Below, one piece after another: positions 10,782 to 19,597 of a stretch of DNA of 21,991 nt. The position numbers were made by a program, and so were the translations under genes. The notes below the pieces were generated by a model. It did not search any database and was not told the DNA's origin. It saw only the letters and a list, made by a program, of their open reading frames with translations. This stretch comes from Chromera velia. Its lineage: Eukaryota; Sar; Chromeraceae. Within the stretch, counting starts at the first letter, position 1, and each line of letters starts with the position of its first letter. The stretch covers positions 34,703-56,693 of the forward strand of contig JAHBMJ010000120.1 in assembly GCA_018398765.1 (NCBI GenBank). The letters are read 5' to 3'.

Positions 10782-11450
10782 ATAGGGGTGTAAAATCTTT
10801 TTTAGACGGGGGGGGGGGGCCCCGTCAGCGGGGCAGGCAGGAGCCTGCCCGACGGGGAGGCCCCGTCCTTCGGACGGGGCCGCAGAACGCGAACGGGGGG
10901 GGGGACCCGTCGGATCGNNNNNNNNNNNNNNNNNNNNNNNNNNNNNNNNNNNNNNNNNNNNNNNNNNNNNNNNNNNNNNNNNNNNNNNNNNNNNNNNNNN
11001 NNNNNNNNNNNNNNNNNNNNNNNNNNNNNNNNNNNNNNGCGCGCACGGTCAAAATTAATTTTTCGAGTCTGTCACTGAATGATTCACCTACCCCGCCATG
11101 CCCCGCCTTCTGTGAACAGTCGCTTTCTTGTATGGTTGTTCTGTTTTCTCTTGCCTTATACTGCTGCTGACTGTGATGCCCTCACACCGCTCACTGCTGC
11201 TGATTTTGCTGCTTAAGCCCGGACCCCATTGAGATCGTAACAAAGTTCTGTGCATAGTTTAGGCTTCATAAAGGTCATCATTTAGGTTATCTTCATGACA
11301 TAGCACTTTTTCTCACCTAGAGCTCTCCGAACGGGGGGGTCCCCGTTCACAGGGGTCTGATCTCCTTAGAGCTCGAACGGGGGGGACCCCGTCGGATCTG
11401 GAGTCCTAAGAGCTCGAACGCACCACCCCCCCCCGTTCTTACACCCCTAT
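10782..11450. mobile_element. hAT-like non-autonomous DNA transposon
   Basis: The ends form a perfect 12-bp inverted repeat, ATAGGGGTGTAA (10782-10793) and TTACACCCCTAT (11439-11450). They are flanked by a perfect 8-bp direct repeat, CCTCTATC (10774-10781 and 11451-11458). An 8-bp target duplication with an AGGGGTGTAA-type end is typical of hAT elements. No transposase frame is visible, although a 121-base run of N (10918-11038) hides part of the element. Repeated GAACGGGGGG and ACCCCGTCGGATC segments near both ends (about 10889-10917, 11329-11346, 11373-11398) look like subterminal repeats. One caution is that the flanks contain several CTCTATC copies, so the match could partly be local repetition. 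The element sits 19 bp downstream of the stop codon of the minus-strand gene at 11477. Confidence 0.75.
10820..10881. repeat. GC-rich nested hairpins inside the hAT-like element
   Basis: Three inverted repeats follow each other: CCCCGTC/GACGGGG (10820-10826, 10851-10857) enclosing GGGCAGG/CCTGCCC (10831-10837, 10844-10850), then GGCCCCGTCC/GGACGGGGCC (10859-10868, 10872-10881) with a 3-nt loop. The strength of these stems plus G runs may explain why the assembly has a gap directly after them. Confidence 0.85.
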
Positions 11451-11476
11451 CCTCTATCTCAGCCTCTATCTCCTTT

Positions 11477-12836
11477 TCACACTGCAGTGGTCACACCAGT
11501 CTTCTCATCAAAAGAAAACATGTGCTTTGCGTCCTCTGCGATTGTGGGCTTCCCATCTACCCAGGCAAGACGGACCTGGGGAATAAACCACAGAACCTTG
11601 CCGAATTTGGCAGAGTGCGCGGCAATGGCGCCTTCATTAGAGCCATTAATCAGCTGGTCCCCGCCTGTAAAATACACAACCCCGTCCTTGTAGAATGCAT
11701 CCCACCCCTCTTCGAGGGTCTCGGCTGCATCCTCAAGGAGGGTTTGCATATCGTCATCCTCCAATTTTTTATCCTCCTCATCCTCGTCTCCTTCTTTCTC
11801 GTCCTCCTCATCTTCATCTTCTTCATCAGATGCGCAAGACCGTTCATCCTCGCTCTCAAAGGCTTCATCCGAGGAGCCCCCGAACTCATCATCATCCCCC
11901 TCCTCACCTTCGATCTCCCCCCCTTCTTTCTCTTCACCCTCTTTCTTCTCAGGGACATAAAATCTCATACCACGGAACTAAACATTCTCTGTATTGATTT
12001 CAACCCCCTCTGCCTCTGCCTCAGCTTCTGTGTAAATATAATATTCATCCTTCATTATCTCGTTGTGCTTCTTGCACCTGTCTAGGTGCTGGGTCACGCT
12101 GGCGAGAATCCACTCACCTGAGTTTGACTCCTTGTGAATTGTGAAAACGCTGCCTTTGCACTTCTTCACACATTCCATTTCTACTGCCACTGCATGGCCC
12201 ATCCCGCTCAGGAGATAGCAAGCAAATGGGTCTCCCTGTCCGGCTTTTATTGCCCTCTTCCTTTCTACGATCAGTTTTTAGTATCCCTCTCTGATAGACG
12301 CTTTCTTGCAGTGAACTCCATCGGCCTTCTCTTTCATTTTCGCCCACACCTCCATCTTGTACCCCTCCAACTTCTCTGCATCGATTTCTTTTTGAGATTG
12401 CTTCTTTGCCTCCCTACCCTCCTTGTTTTCCTTTTCTTTTTGGCGGGAGACTGCAATAGGGTGGAATTTTTTGTTCGGCGACCACGCTTTGTTGGCAAAG
12501 CCGCGCTTTGTTGGCAAAGCCGCCATCAGTCAGGCAGCGACGCAGTCTGATGTCATCTGCCTGTTTCAATTCGGTGGTGTACACAGAGAAGATTCGCTTC
12601 TGAAACCAGTCAAAAGTCAAATCAAAGACATCGTTCATTTCAAAGCCTTCAATGATGGCCATGATGTAGGCGCCGGTAGGAGTTAGCTTCAATCGCTTGA
12701 CAATGTGCTGGATCCAGCCTTTCTCTCTCTTGGAGGGCTTACGGCCGTGGAAGAAGGAATCCGGGGGGATACGATGATTTTTGGTGCCGTCTTTTGGATA
12801 AGACCCTTCTGGAGGATCCCAGTAAGTAATTTCCAT
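11477..12836 (-). CDS. Acidic protein with possible C3C/H3C zinc finger, frame broken by a 19-bp duplication
   Basis: I do not recognise the family. From Met 12836 the first part (WDPPEGSYPKDG, then a helical segment with IQHIVKRLKLTP and GAYIMAIIEGFEMNDVFDL) runs to about 12510. There a 19-bp tandem duplication (12484-12521) shifts the frame. Removing one copy joins it to a continuous frame down to TGA 11477-11479 (447 codons). The second part has a lysine-rich helix, a possible zinc-binding module (CVKKC ... HLDRC, about 12070-12175), a long Glu/Asp run (about 11770-11950) and a compact C-terminal region with GKVLWFIPQVRLAWVDGK. TAA 12278-12280 and TAG 11978-11980 interrupt the second part; reading them as Gln keeps it open. 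A good acceptor (ATATCAG, about 12858) lies upstream, so an earlier exon may exist in 12893-13082. It could be a host gene, a transposon gene or a young pseudogene. Confidence 0.5.
12484..12521 (-). repeat. 19-bp tandem duplication (frameshifting) with internal palindrome
   Basis: Units 12484-12502 and 12503-12521 differ at one base. Each contains GCTTTGTTGGCAAAGC, a 6-bp stem with a 4-nt loop. On the coding strand both copies encode GFANKA, one in each frame, which places the frame change exactly at this duplication. Confidence 0.9.
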
Positions 12837-13042
12837 CTCATTTTCCAAATCTGATATTTTGAAGGAGAAAGAAATCAGAAAAAAATGGTCAACTCACTTT
12901 TGCGCCTGGTGAGAGAAAATCCAAGTCAATAGAGGAACTGCCTCCAAGATGCTGAGCCTCGGCCTCTCAGCTCTCTCTCTGAGACAAAGTAAATGTACAG
13001 TGTGTGATTTAGGGGTGAGATATACGTCGTACAGGGTGAGAA

Positions 13043-14496
13043 ATGGTGAGAAAGGGTAAGGGACCTTGCAATCTCGTTTCACTTAGTGGGAAGGGGAGAA
13101 ATTCATCTGCGCGGCCGTCTCCAACACATTTTTTGTGGGGCGAATTTCGTATGCAGGCCCGCAAAGCAGTTGCAAGCACACAAAGACTTTTTGAAATTGA
13201 AGAGGACAGGCAGAAGTCGGCAGAACGTTGTCAATGACACCCCCTCCAGCAGAGTTGAGGCACTGGTTCACTCAGTGGACTGGAGAAAGCAATTGGGTGT
13301 GAGCAACTATGAGACGCTTGCTGAGGAACTGGAAAAAGAAGATTCGAAGCTTACAAAGGACGAGGGAGAGGATTCAGGGCTCTCAGACAGATCAACTGAT
13401 GTAGGCGATGAAGAAGCTGCGATTTCCTACTTTGAAAAGCTCTAGTCCGTCATCTAAGAAATTGATGAGCAAGAGAAAAGAGAGAACGAAGAAGAAAAAA
13501 ATGTAGAAATAAAACGGGGGGAAGAGGGAGAAGAGGACAAAGACGCACGGGAAGAAGGAGAGGAAAGTGGAGAGGAAGAACGAGGGGATGAGGGAGAGGA
13601 AGAGGGAGGGGCAGACAGAGAGGAAGGACAAGGGGATGAGGGGGATGAAGAGTCGGATTCAGAGTCGGATGAAGACTGGGAGCCATGGACGGTGACAGAC
13701 GATGAAGGTGAGAAAGAGGAAGAGGATCGCCCTGTGCCAATCGAAGTCAACGCAGAAGGAGAAGGGGGGAAAGACCAGTTCAGACGCCTGGTGGTGCTTA
13801 ACCAGGAGGGAGAGCTCAAAGCGATTGGTCTCGTCTTGAATGCAGAACAGAAACGGCAGAGAGACTCAGACTTGACTGGCGTTGCTCGTGAAAATTTTTA
13901 GCTAGGCAAGGCAACGCGAGCAGATAGAGTCAGAGTGGGGGGGCCTGGTGAGACTGACTATGAGGCTCCTATTTTGATGGAGAAGACCATTGTATGGATG
14001 AAGACAGAGAGAGATAATGTGCAGCCACTGGCAAGTGCTCAGCCCACTGCTTCCTTTGCTGCAGCTGCAGCTGCGGCTATTAATACAGAAGGTAGGAAAA
14101 AGGGGAGAAAACGACAATAGGAGGAGAGAGCAGCAACAGAGGTCCTGGAATTAGGAATTATTGACGTTATAAAGTCGGCAAGTGGCACCGAACTATCAAA
14201 AAGAGTTTTTCTGAAGCCTAAGAACAGATCAATAAAGTTGGAGGTTCTTTGTTGTGTGCGGAAAACCGAATCCATCGATGCAGTGTCCGTTTTGTTTGCT
14301 GTATATCAGAGAAAAGACTGGTCTGAGCATGTCTGAGCAATCTCTAATGGAGAATGTTGCTGGGGTTTGTGAGGGGGCCTCCTACGTAGAAGCTCCAGAA
14401 GATGCAATGTCTGACTTAGCAGGATACATTCTGTTAGCAAAGCAGAAAGTAGAGCTCATTGAAGCCAGAGCGGGCTAAGCCTTGCAAGTTCTTTGA
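13043..14496 (+). CDS. Acidic, low-complexity protein of unknown function, frame broken by a 10-bp duplication
   Basis: No family is recognised. Met 13043 opens a basic segment ending in a helix (FRMQARKAVASTQ to EEDRQK). A probable 37-nt intron (13216-13252, GTCGGC to CAGCAG) leads to VEALVHSVDWRKQL and a frame that stays open to about 14330. That part holds a long Glu/Gly/Asp region (13500-13730), a more ordered stretch with RRLVVLNQEGELKAIGLVL, an Ala run and a C-terminal domain. TAG 13443, TAA 13455, TAG 13899, TAG 14118 and TAA 14476 lie in frame, with no TGA until 14494-14496. The 10-bp duplication at 14321-14340 shifts the frame by one; collapsing it joins KDWSEQ to SLMENVAGV without a break (469 codons in total). 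The gene is divergent from the acidic-protein gene on the left, about 200 bp away. Under the standard code it would be a pseudogene with five stops. Confidence 0.5.
14321..14340 (+). repeat. 10-bp tandem duplication (frameshifting)
   Basis: GTCTGAGCAT is followed directly by GTCTGAGCAA. Ten bases shift the frame by one, and the coding frame changes from phase 0 to phase 1 exactly here. Confidence 0.85.
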
Positions 14497-14655
14497 AATC
14501 ACAGCTATCCTACTTAAAGTTTTTTTGGCCGCTTTTTGTATGAAATGTTGTTACAGTAGTCTCCTCTTTGTTTATCACCTAGCTTATCATGCACCAGCTT
14601 TGTCACTAGTATATAATAACAGATCAACTACTAAACTCACTATACAAACTAGTAT

Positions 14656-14914
14656 CGTAACATTGTGAGGCTAACCAGCCACCCAACGATATGTAAAGCA
14701 GCATGTTAGACAGTATCGAGGTGCGCGCAGTTCGAGCGCATTCGCATTTATGCAATTAAGCTACGCACATGCATGCATGCAGTCAGCTATGAGTCAAGCC
14801 ATTATACAAAAGTCTATAGGGAAGCGTCTGAAAGTAGTAACCTTACATGACAGAACTTCTTATACCATATGAGCCCCGTACAACAAGCTAGCCACTGCAC
14901 CACACTCCGTTACG
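14656..14914 (+). repeat. Left LTR (259 bp)
   Basis: It begins CGTAACATTGTGAGG and ends CACTCCGTTACG. It aligns without gaps to 17504-17762. Most differences are A here where the right copy has G, or T where the right copy has C, often at CpG sites. Confidence 0.85.
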
Positions 14915-14924
14915 TGGTAGCAGA
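14915..14924 (+). other. Primer-binding site, initiator-Met tRNA type
   Basis: TGGTAGCAGA follows the left LTR with no gap. TGGTAGCAG is the complement of the CTGCTACCA 3' end common in eukaryotic initiator-Met tRNAs, the usual primer of many LTR elements. Confidence 0.7.
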
Positions 14925-14976
14925 ACAAAACGATCAGCCTCAGTGGAGTTCACAGACCGTCCGTCTCGCGTCGTGA

Positions 14977-16874
14977 ACACATTCTCTGTCTGACAGTGTG
15001 AGGTCTCTTTGTAGCTTCACACAGCTTGCACTGACTACGCACACAACCACTACAACAAACAGAAAGTACGAGTTCATTGCTTTGTCTTGTGAAAAGTTCT
15101 CAGAAATCTTCAGTAGCACGTCGGTCATATCGATTTGGGAACGTTTTCAAAATGTTTTTTCGCTTGTATGTGAACTTCAAAAATTTAAGGACATTCCATC
15201 CGGAGAAGTGCAAGCGAACGGTGAGAGCCTCTTGAAGGAAGGGTTTGAGATTGCAGAGCGACTCTTGGAGTCCGTAGGAGCCAGTAGACCATCTGGTTCA
15301 CCAACTAGGGTTTCTGAGAAGCAGAGTGCAGTCCAACATGCGACTCGATACACCGATACGGGCAGACCGAAAACTCACAGAAGTTGCAGGTTGACAGAGG
15401 CGGCCTGGAAGAAAAAAGTGGCAGAGCAAACGCAGTCTCAGCAATCATCTGAGCACTGTAATGCTGGTTGTCCAAAAGGTTCAGCAGGGAGAGGGAGGAA
15501 ACAGAAAGTCCAGCAGCTCAGAGACGTCTTCTCTGAAGGCATGCGCAAAGCCCCAGGCGCACATGGAAATGCAAATCGAAGTAGAGAGAGGGGTAAAGCG
15601 AGCAGGCGAGGTTTTGGCAGTAATCAGTCGAAGATTTCTAGTCGTTCGCAATAACAGAGGAGGCCGGACCGGGGAACAGAGAGAAGAGGGAGAATTATTC
15701 TACCAGGTACCCCAGGGAAAGAATTCTGTATGAGAGAGAGGGATGTGGATTGGATCGAAGAAACCCTGGGTGATGGCGGTGTTCGCACGGCTATGTGCAG
15801 TCGGGCGTTTCCAATCAGTCGCAGCAGCAAACAGATGTGCAAGTGTTTGGGGTGCGAGAGGGAAGTGTTCCTGTGAGCTCTGTGGGAGCCACACTCGCTG
15901 GAACTCCAAGCATGACGTTCGACTTCGGTCAGTCGTCCCAGAAAGAAGGCAGAGGGACGTGGGAAGTGTAAGAGGGGAGTGGGATTATCAATTCCGATGG
16001 GGGCGTATTCTTTGCAACGCTTCAGACAACTTTTGATTTCGGTCAGAGCTCCCCTGTGATGGCTCCTGCCGGAGGGGATAGTCAAATGAGTGAGTCCACT
16101 CCCTAGGCCCAGATCGGAAAGAGTAGGAAGGAAGAAGGAGGTGTGGAAAAGGACCTGTTTGAGTCGTTGTATGGAGTTGGAAGTTGGGAGCGGAGAGAGG
16201 AAATCCATAGCCAGAGACCGCATAGTACGTCTTTGCAATACAACTGTTTGGAGACAGGTAAGCAGAGAAATGACTTTGACGGTAGGAATCTAGGGAAAGC
16301 AGAGAGACAGAAACAAAAGCGCCAAGAGAAAAAGGAGAGAAGGAGGCAGGAAAAGCATGAAAGGGAAATGTTGACTGTGAGGCGAAAGAAGGAGACAGAC
16401 AGCCCTTGGTCTCCTCTGCCTCCAATCAATGAAGGAGTGGAGGAACCGGCAGTCTCGTCTGATGGTTTGACACCGTCTCGTCAGGCCAGGCGTTGGCAAG
16501 AGAGAACGGAGGCGAAGAACAAAGAGAAAGAGAGAAGGCAAGCAGCCCATGCAAAACCAAAGACGTCAGTCCTACCGCGTAATCCGCTCCAGCATGAGTA
16601 TTGGGAGGATGTGTCTCTTCGTTTTCAGTTGGGAAGGGAGGACTTGACTCCAAATGTTCAGGGAATCGGCATGGCAGACTGGGATGCATTTTTAGTACGT
16701 CGTGGATGTGGACAGATAGGGGAGACATTTTACGGGGAGATATATGGAAATGGAGGGGGTGTGATGCCGTGTATACCAGAAGTGAGACTTGCAGTGCGGC
16801 AGATGAGGAGCGTGCGGACTGCCCGCACCTCACCGCAGCCTTTTATCAGTCCACAATCTCCATTAGAACAGTGA
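14977..16874 (+). CDS. Unrecognised internal protein of the LTR element, with repeated TFDFGQSS
   Basis: This is the only coding region of the element. An open frame starts after TGA 14974-14976, without an obvious early Met. It first encodes a helical segment (KFSEIFSSTSVISIWERF) and then Ser/Gln/Arg-rich sequence. By about 15500 the better frame is one base over (IEVERGVKRAGEVLAVISRR); I cannot place that switch. A probable 94-nt intron (15707-15800, CAG/GTACCC to TGTGCAG) restores phase to a frame running to TGA 16872-16874. That last part has two copies of TFDFGQSS (about 15915 and 16029), a strongly basic helix (16290-16400) and an ordered C-terminal region with ADWDAFLVRRGCGQIGETFY. TAA 15969-15971 and TAG 16104-16106 lie in frame. 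It may be a diverged Gag or a captured host gene. An intron in a retroelement is odd, and frameshifting is the alternative. Confidence 0.4.
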
Positions 16875-17488
16875 CACCAAGCTGGAAGAGAATCGGACGG
16901 AACAGATGGCCTAGGGTATTTCACTAGAAAAAAAAAATAATAAAAATTAATTTTATACCCCCCCCTTTAAGTATGTAAAACACTCTAGACATCTAAAAGT
17001 ATGCTCAATGTGGTTCTTTACCTAAAAGAACCTTCATAAACTTAAAAAAAGACTTGTAACATCATGATTTATGATGGTTATTTAATTTTTTTTCTTTATT
17101 GTTGTCCACGTGCGTGTCACACTCTCTCTAACCGAGCGTGGACGCGGCCTTGAAGGGGGAGAGGGCATATACACTAGGTATACGGTGGAGTCAGTATGGA
17201 TGGTGGTTGGGAGTAACTGTTGTGATTGTTTGACTGGAGTGAATAGTCATTATGAGCTGATGATGTGAAAGAGAAGAAGAGCCACAGAAAAGATGATAAA
17301 GGAAATTTAGAAAACAGAAATGAGAGAGATGAAAGAAAAGAAAAGAAAGACGATCTTTGGTTTTCTACGACGCCGCAGGTATAAGGAAAAGCGATGATCT
17401 AATCAACGATCATCACTCCATTGCCCAAAAGAGTTGCATAAGAAGATTCATTTGCATTCTTCATATAAGCCAGTGTGAACGTGGCTTC
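16875..17488. other. Non-coding 3' part of the LTR element
   Basis: A/T-rich sequence follows the stop codon, with an A run and TAATAAAAATTAA at about 16926-16950 and a C run at about 16959-16966. GTCCACG (17104-17110) and CGTGGAC form an inverted repeat about 30 bp apart. Purine-rich sequence lies at about 17265-17350. No gene was found. Confidence 0.5.
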
Positions 17489-17503
17489 AGGGGGGAGGTG
17501 GCA
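17489..17503 (+). other. Polypurine tract of the LTR element
   Basis: AGGGGGGAGGTGG followed by CA directly abuts the right LTR, where plus-strand priming is expected. Confidence 0.65.
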
Positions 17504-17762
17504 CGTAACGTTGTGAGGCTAGCCAGCCGCCTAACGATACGCAAAGCAGCATGTCAGACAGTATCGAGGTGCGCACAATTCGAGCGCATTCGCGTTTGTG
17601 CAATTAAGCTACGCGCATACATGCATGCAGTCAGCCATGAGTCAAGCCATTGTACGAAAGTTTATAGGGAAGCGTCTGAAAGTAGTAACCTTGCATGACA
17701 GAACTTTTTATACCATATGAGCCCCGTACAACAAGCTAGCCACTGCACCACACTCCGTTACG
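17504..17762 (+). repeat. Right LTR (259 bp)
   Basis: It begins CGTAACGTTGTGAGG and ends CACTCCGTTACG, followed by the target duplication AGTAT. Its length equals that of the left LTR, with no insertions or deletions between them. Confidence 0.85.
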
Positions 17763-17767
17763 AGTAT

Positions 17768-18048
17768 ATAAAGTTGACCTAGAATTTGACTAGAAACTTA
17801 AGTGGCATTGTTTCAGGCTTTGTCAGGAATTTCATTTTGAAAATGACTTTTACAACATTAGTTTACATACATTACATACATACATATATATATACATACA
17901 TACATTCTTGATGGACAGAATTTCATGTATGTATTTATATATAAACCACACCTAGAATGTTAGGTAATGTAAAAAAGATTTAAAAAGATTAATGATTTGT
18001 AACTGTTGCAGTAGTTGATCAATCAATTGAAACTTAAATACAATTAAT
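17768..18048. other. AT-rich spacer without genes
   Basis: The sequence is AT-rich, with a TACATACATA and TATATATA microsatellite at about 17870-17910. I see no open frame or RNA gene. It may include the 5' part of the decayed LINE that follows. Confidence 0.5.
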
Positions 18049-18960
18049 TTGACTCAGACACTAAGATCGGATATTGTTCGAATGAGAGAGAAGCAACTGG
18101 AGAAGAGGAAGGGAAGGAACCCGTCAAAGCAAGCCACAAAAGACAGCATGCGCCGCCATGTCGAGTCCCTCATCAAAGATGGGGCACTCTCGAAAGCTGT
18201 CTCCCGCCTAGGCTCCCTGGGCATCGCAACGCCAACCATGAAAACATACCGCAAGCTGAAAGAACTTCACCCCCCTCGTAGGACCCGATATGAGACCAAG
18301 CCCCTTCCCACAGACCCCCCCCGGCTAGAGCTCACACTAGACTCCCTCCTCCAAGCAGCCCACTCAGCCGCCCGTGGCTCTGCACAGGGCATCTCAGGGT
18401 GGCGCTACGAACACATCCGCTTCTTTCTCCCTGGTGACGGGTCAGGGGGGGGGGCGGGATCGTGTGCCCTTCTCACGATGGCGTAGTGCCTTGCAGCGGG
18501 CAATGCCCCTCCGTCCCTCCTCCGCTTGCTAGCAAGCGGGAGGTCTTTTGCCCTTAACAAGGATACGAAAGGAGATAAAGTGAGACCGATCACCATCGGG
18601 GACGTGCTCCGAAGATGAGTGACCAAGGCCATCTTGATTGAGTACGGGGAGAAGTTCGAGGAGCACCTCGGCGCTCTTTAGTATGCGGTCAGAACTAGCG
18701 CAGGGGCAGACAAAATTTTCTGAGCCGTCCAAACCTGCTTGCAGCTCTGTCCTAACTCCATCTTCCTTCAGATAGATGCAAACAATGCGTTCAACACGTG
18801 TGATAGACAGAAAGCGATGGATCAATTGCGGGAGCATTTCGGAATCCCTGAGCTCTATCGTTTCTTTTCCCTCTGGTATGGCACCTCTGTCGATTTCGTT
18901 GAAGCACTTCGAGCATTTCTGCACATACATGCATCGCATCCATGCGCAGGGAGAAGGTGA
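18049..18960 (+). pseudogene. Decayed LINE-type reverse transcriptase
   Basis: One frame runs through the whole region and resembles the N-terminal half of a non-LTR retrotransposon reverse transcriptase. It has RYETKPLPTDPP, GISGWRYEHIRFFL, KGDKVRPITIGDVLRR, a segment matching the usual LQxGV...GAEKI block, and motif A as QIDANNAFN followed by PELYRFFSLWYG. Motif B and the YADD box are missing, so it is 3'-truncated. Stops in frame are TAG 18484, TGA 18616, TAG 18679 and TGA 18721, closing at TGA 18958. The TGA codons make it a pseudogene even if TAG is sense. TAG 18679 falls where relatives carry a conserved Gln. A poly-G run lies at about 18447-18454. Confidence 0.75.
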
Positions 18961-19387
18961 ACAAAGGCAACTTGGCGAGTCAGGCCATACAAAGCTCTGG
19001 CGATTCAGCATTGCGCAGCCACGCCTGTATGCAGCGCCACATACAGGTGTTTGTGGACTCTTCTCCATGTCACAACTGACGCCCAACAGGTTTGATTCTC
19101 CTCTCTTCACCATTTCTGGTCAATTTACTATTACCAAAATGCAAGGTGATGATAAATCAAGCGCATCGCGTGCAAAGGGGATCAGTCTCTGCGCGTGTGC
19201 AGCGAGAGGGACCTGTTACGGGGAACCAAGCTGCTTTGACACAAACGGCCAAACAATGCGAAGTGCCATGCGAGCTTTGATTTGAGCAAGACGTACCCCC
19301 ATCGCATTCGTTCCATAGCTGACATGTCAGCTTACCTGAAGTTTTTTCTCTCAAAGTTGCCTTTCGGCTGGTAAGAGGGGACCGTTG
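18961..19387. other. No gene recognised; possible LINE remnant
   Basis: Frames here are short or contradict each other, and none shows reverse transcriptase motifs B or C. It may be the scrambled tail of the element on the left. Confidence 0.4.
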
Positions 19388-19597
19388 TCATTGTGGCTGA
19401 TGTTCCTTCACAGCGTCCAGTTCCTGCGGCTGGTCCTTCGAGAGCTCGGGCACTTCAGAGAAGACCTTGTGGTTCTGCACCCACGTCCTCAGGTGTGTGA
19501 AGGCCTGTCCTGCGTCCAGCTCGTTCGTCAGAGAGACGTCAAGGGAGAGGAGGGCCGGATGATCGAGTGGACGCGTGATCGCGGGCTTGCGCTCCAA
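19388..19597 (-). CDS. Possible terminal exon of an unrecognised gene
   Basis: A minus-strand frame of about 69 codons with protein-like composition (LDHPALLSLDVSLTNELDAG, then AFTHLRTWVQNHKVF and SEVPELSKDQPQ) ends at TGA 19388-19390. A possible acceptor (CTGAAAACAG) lies directly upstream at about 19598. I find no matching upstream exon, so this may be a gene fragment or a chance frame. Confidence 0.22.
   Translation of the reverse strand: MERKPAITRPLDHPALLSLDVSLTNELDAGQAFTHLRTWVQNHKVFSEVPELSKDQPQELDAVKEHQPQ

Larger units (their letters stand above)
14656..17762 (+). mobile_element. Complete non-autonomous LTR retrotransposon, 3107 bp
   Basis: Two 259-bp direct repeats bound the element, and the 5-bp sequence AGTAT occurs directly outside both ends (14651-14655, 17763-17767), the expected target duplication. 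A primer-binding site lies immediately after the left LTR and a purine tract immediately before the right LTR. The LTRs begin CGTAAC and end GTTACG rather than with TG and CA. The 2589-bp interior has one long coding region but no reverse transcriptase, integrase or aspartic protease motif that I can see. Movement would therefore depend on enzymes supplied by another element. The LTRs differ at about 20 positions, all transitions, so the insertion is not recent. Confidence 0.8.

Noticed and set aside
11522-12085. Plus-strand hydrophobic frame that looks like a membrane protein
   Set aside because: It is the complement of the Glu/Asp-rich coding strand, which yields Leu/Ile/Phe/Ser-rich shadow translations.
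14656-14914. 259-bp repeats as independent MITEs or tRNA-derived SINEs (an A-box-like GTGCAGTGGCTAGC on the minus strand)
   Set aside because: The AGTAT duplication flanks the pair rather than each copy, and a primer-binding site and purine tract adjoin them, so LTRs explain the data better.
18529-19113. Minus-strand frame of 194 codons
   Set aside because: It lies antisense to the recognisable reverse transcriptase and shows no motif of its own.
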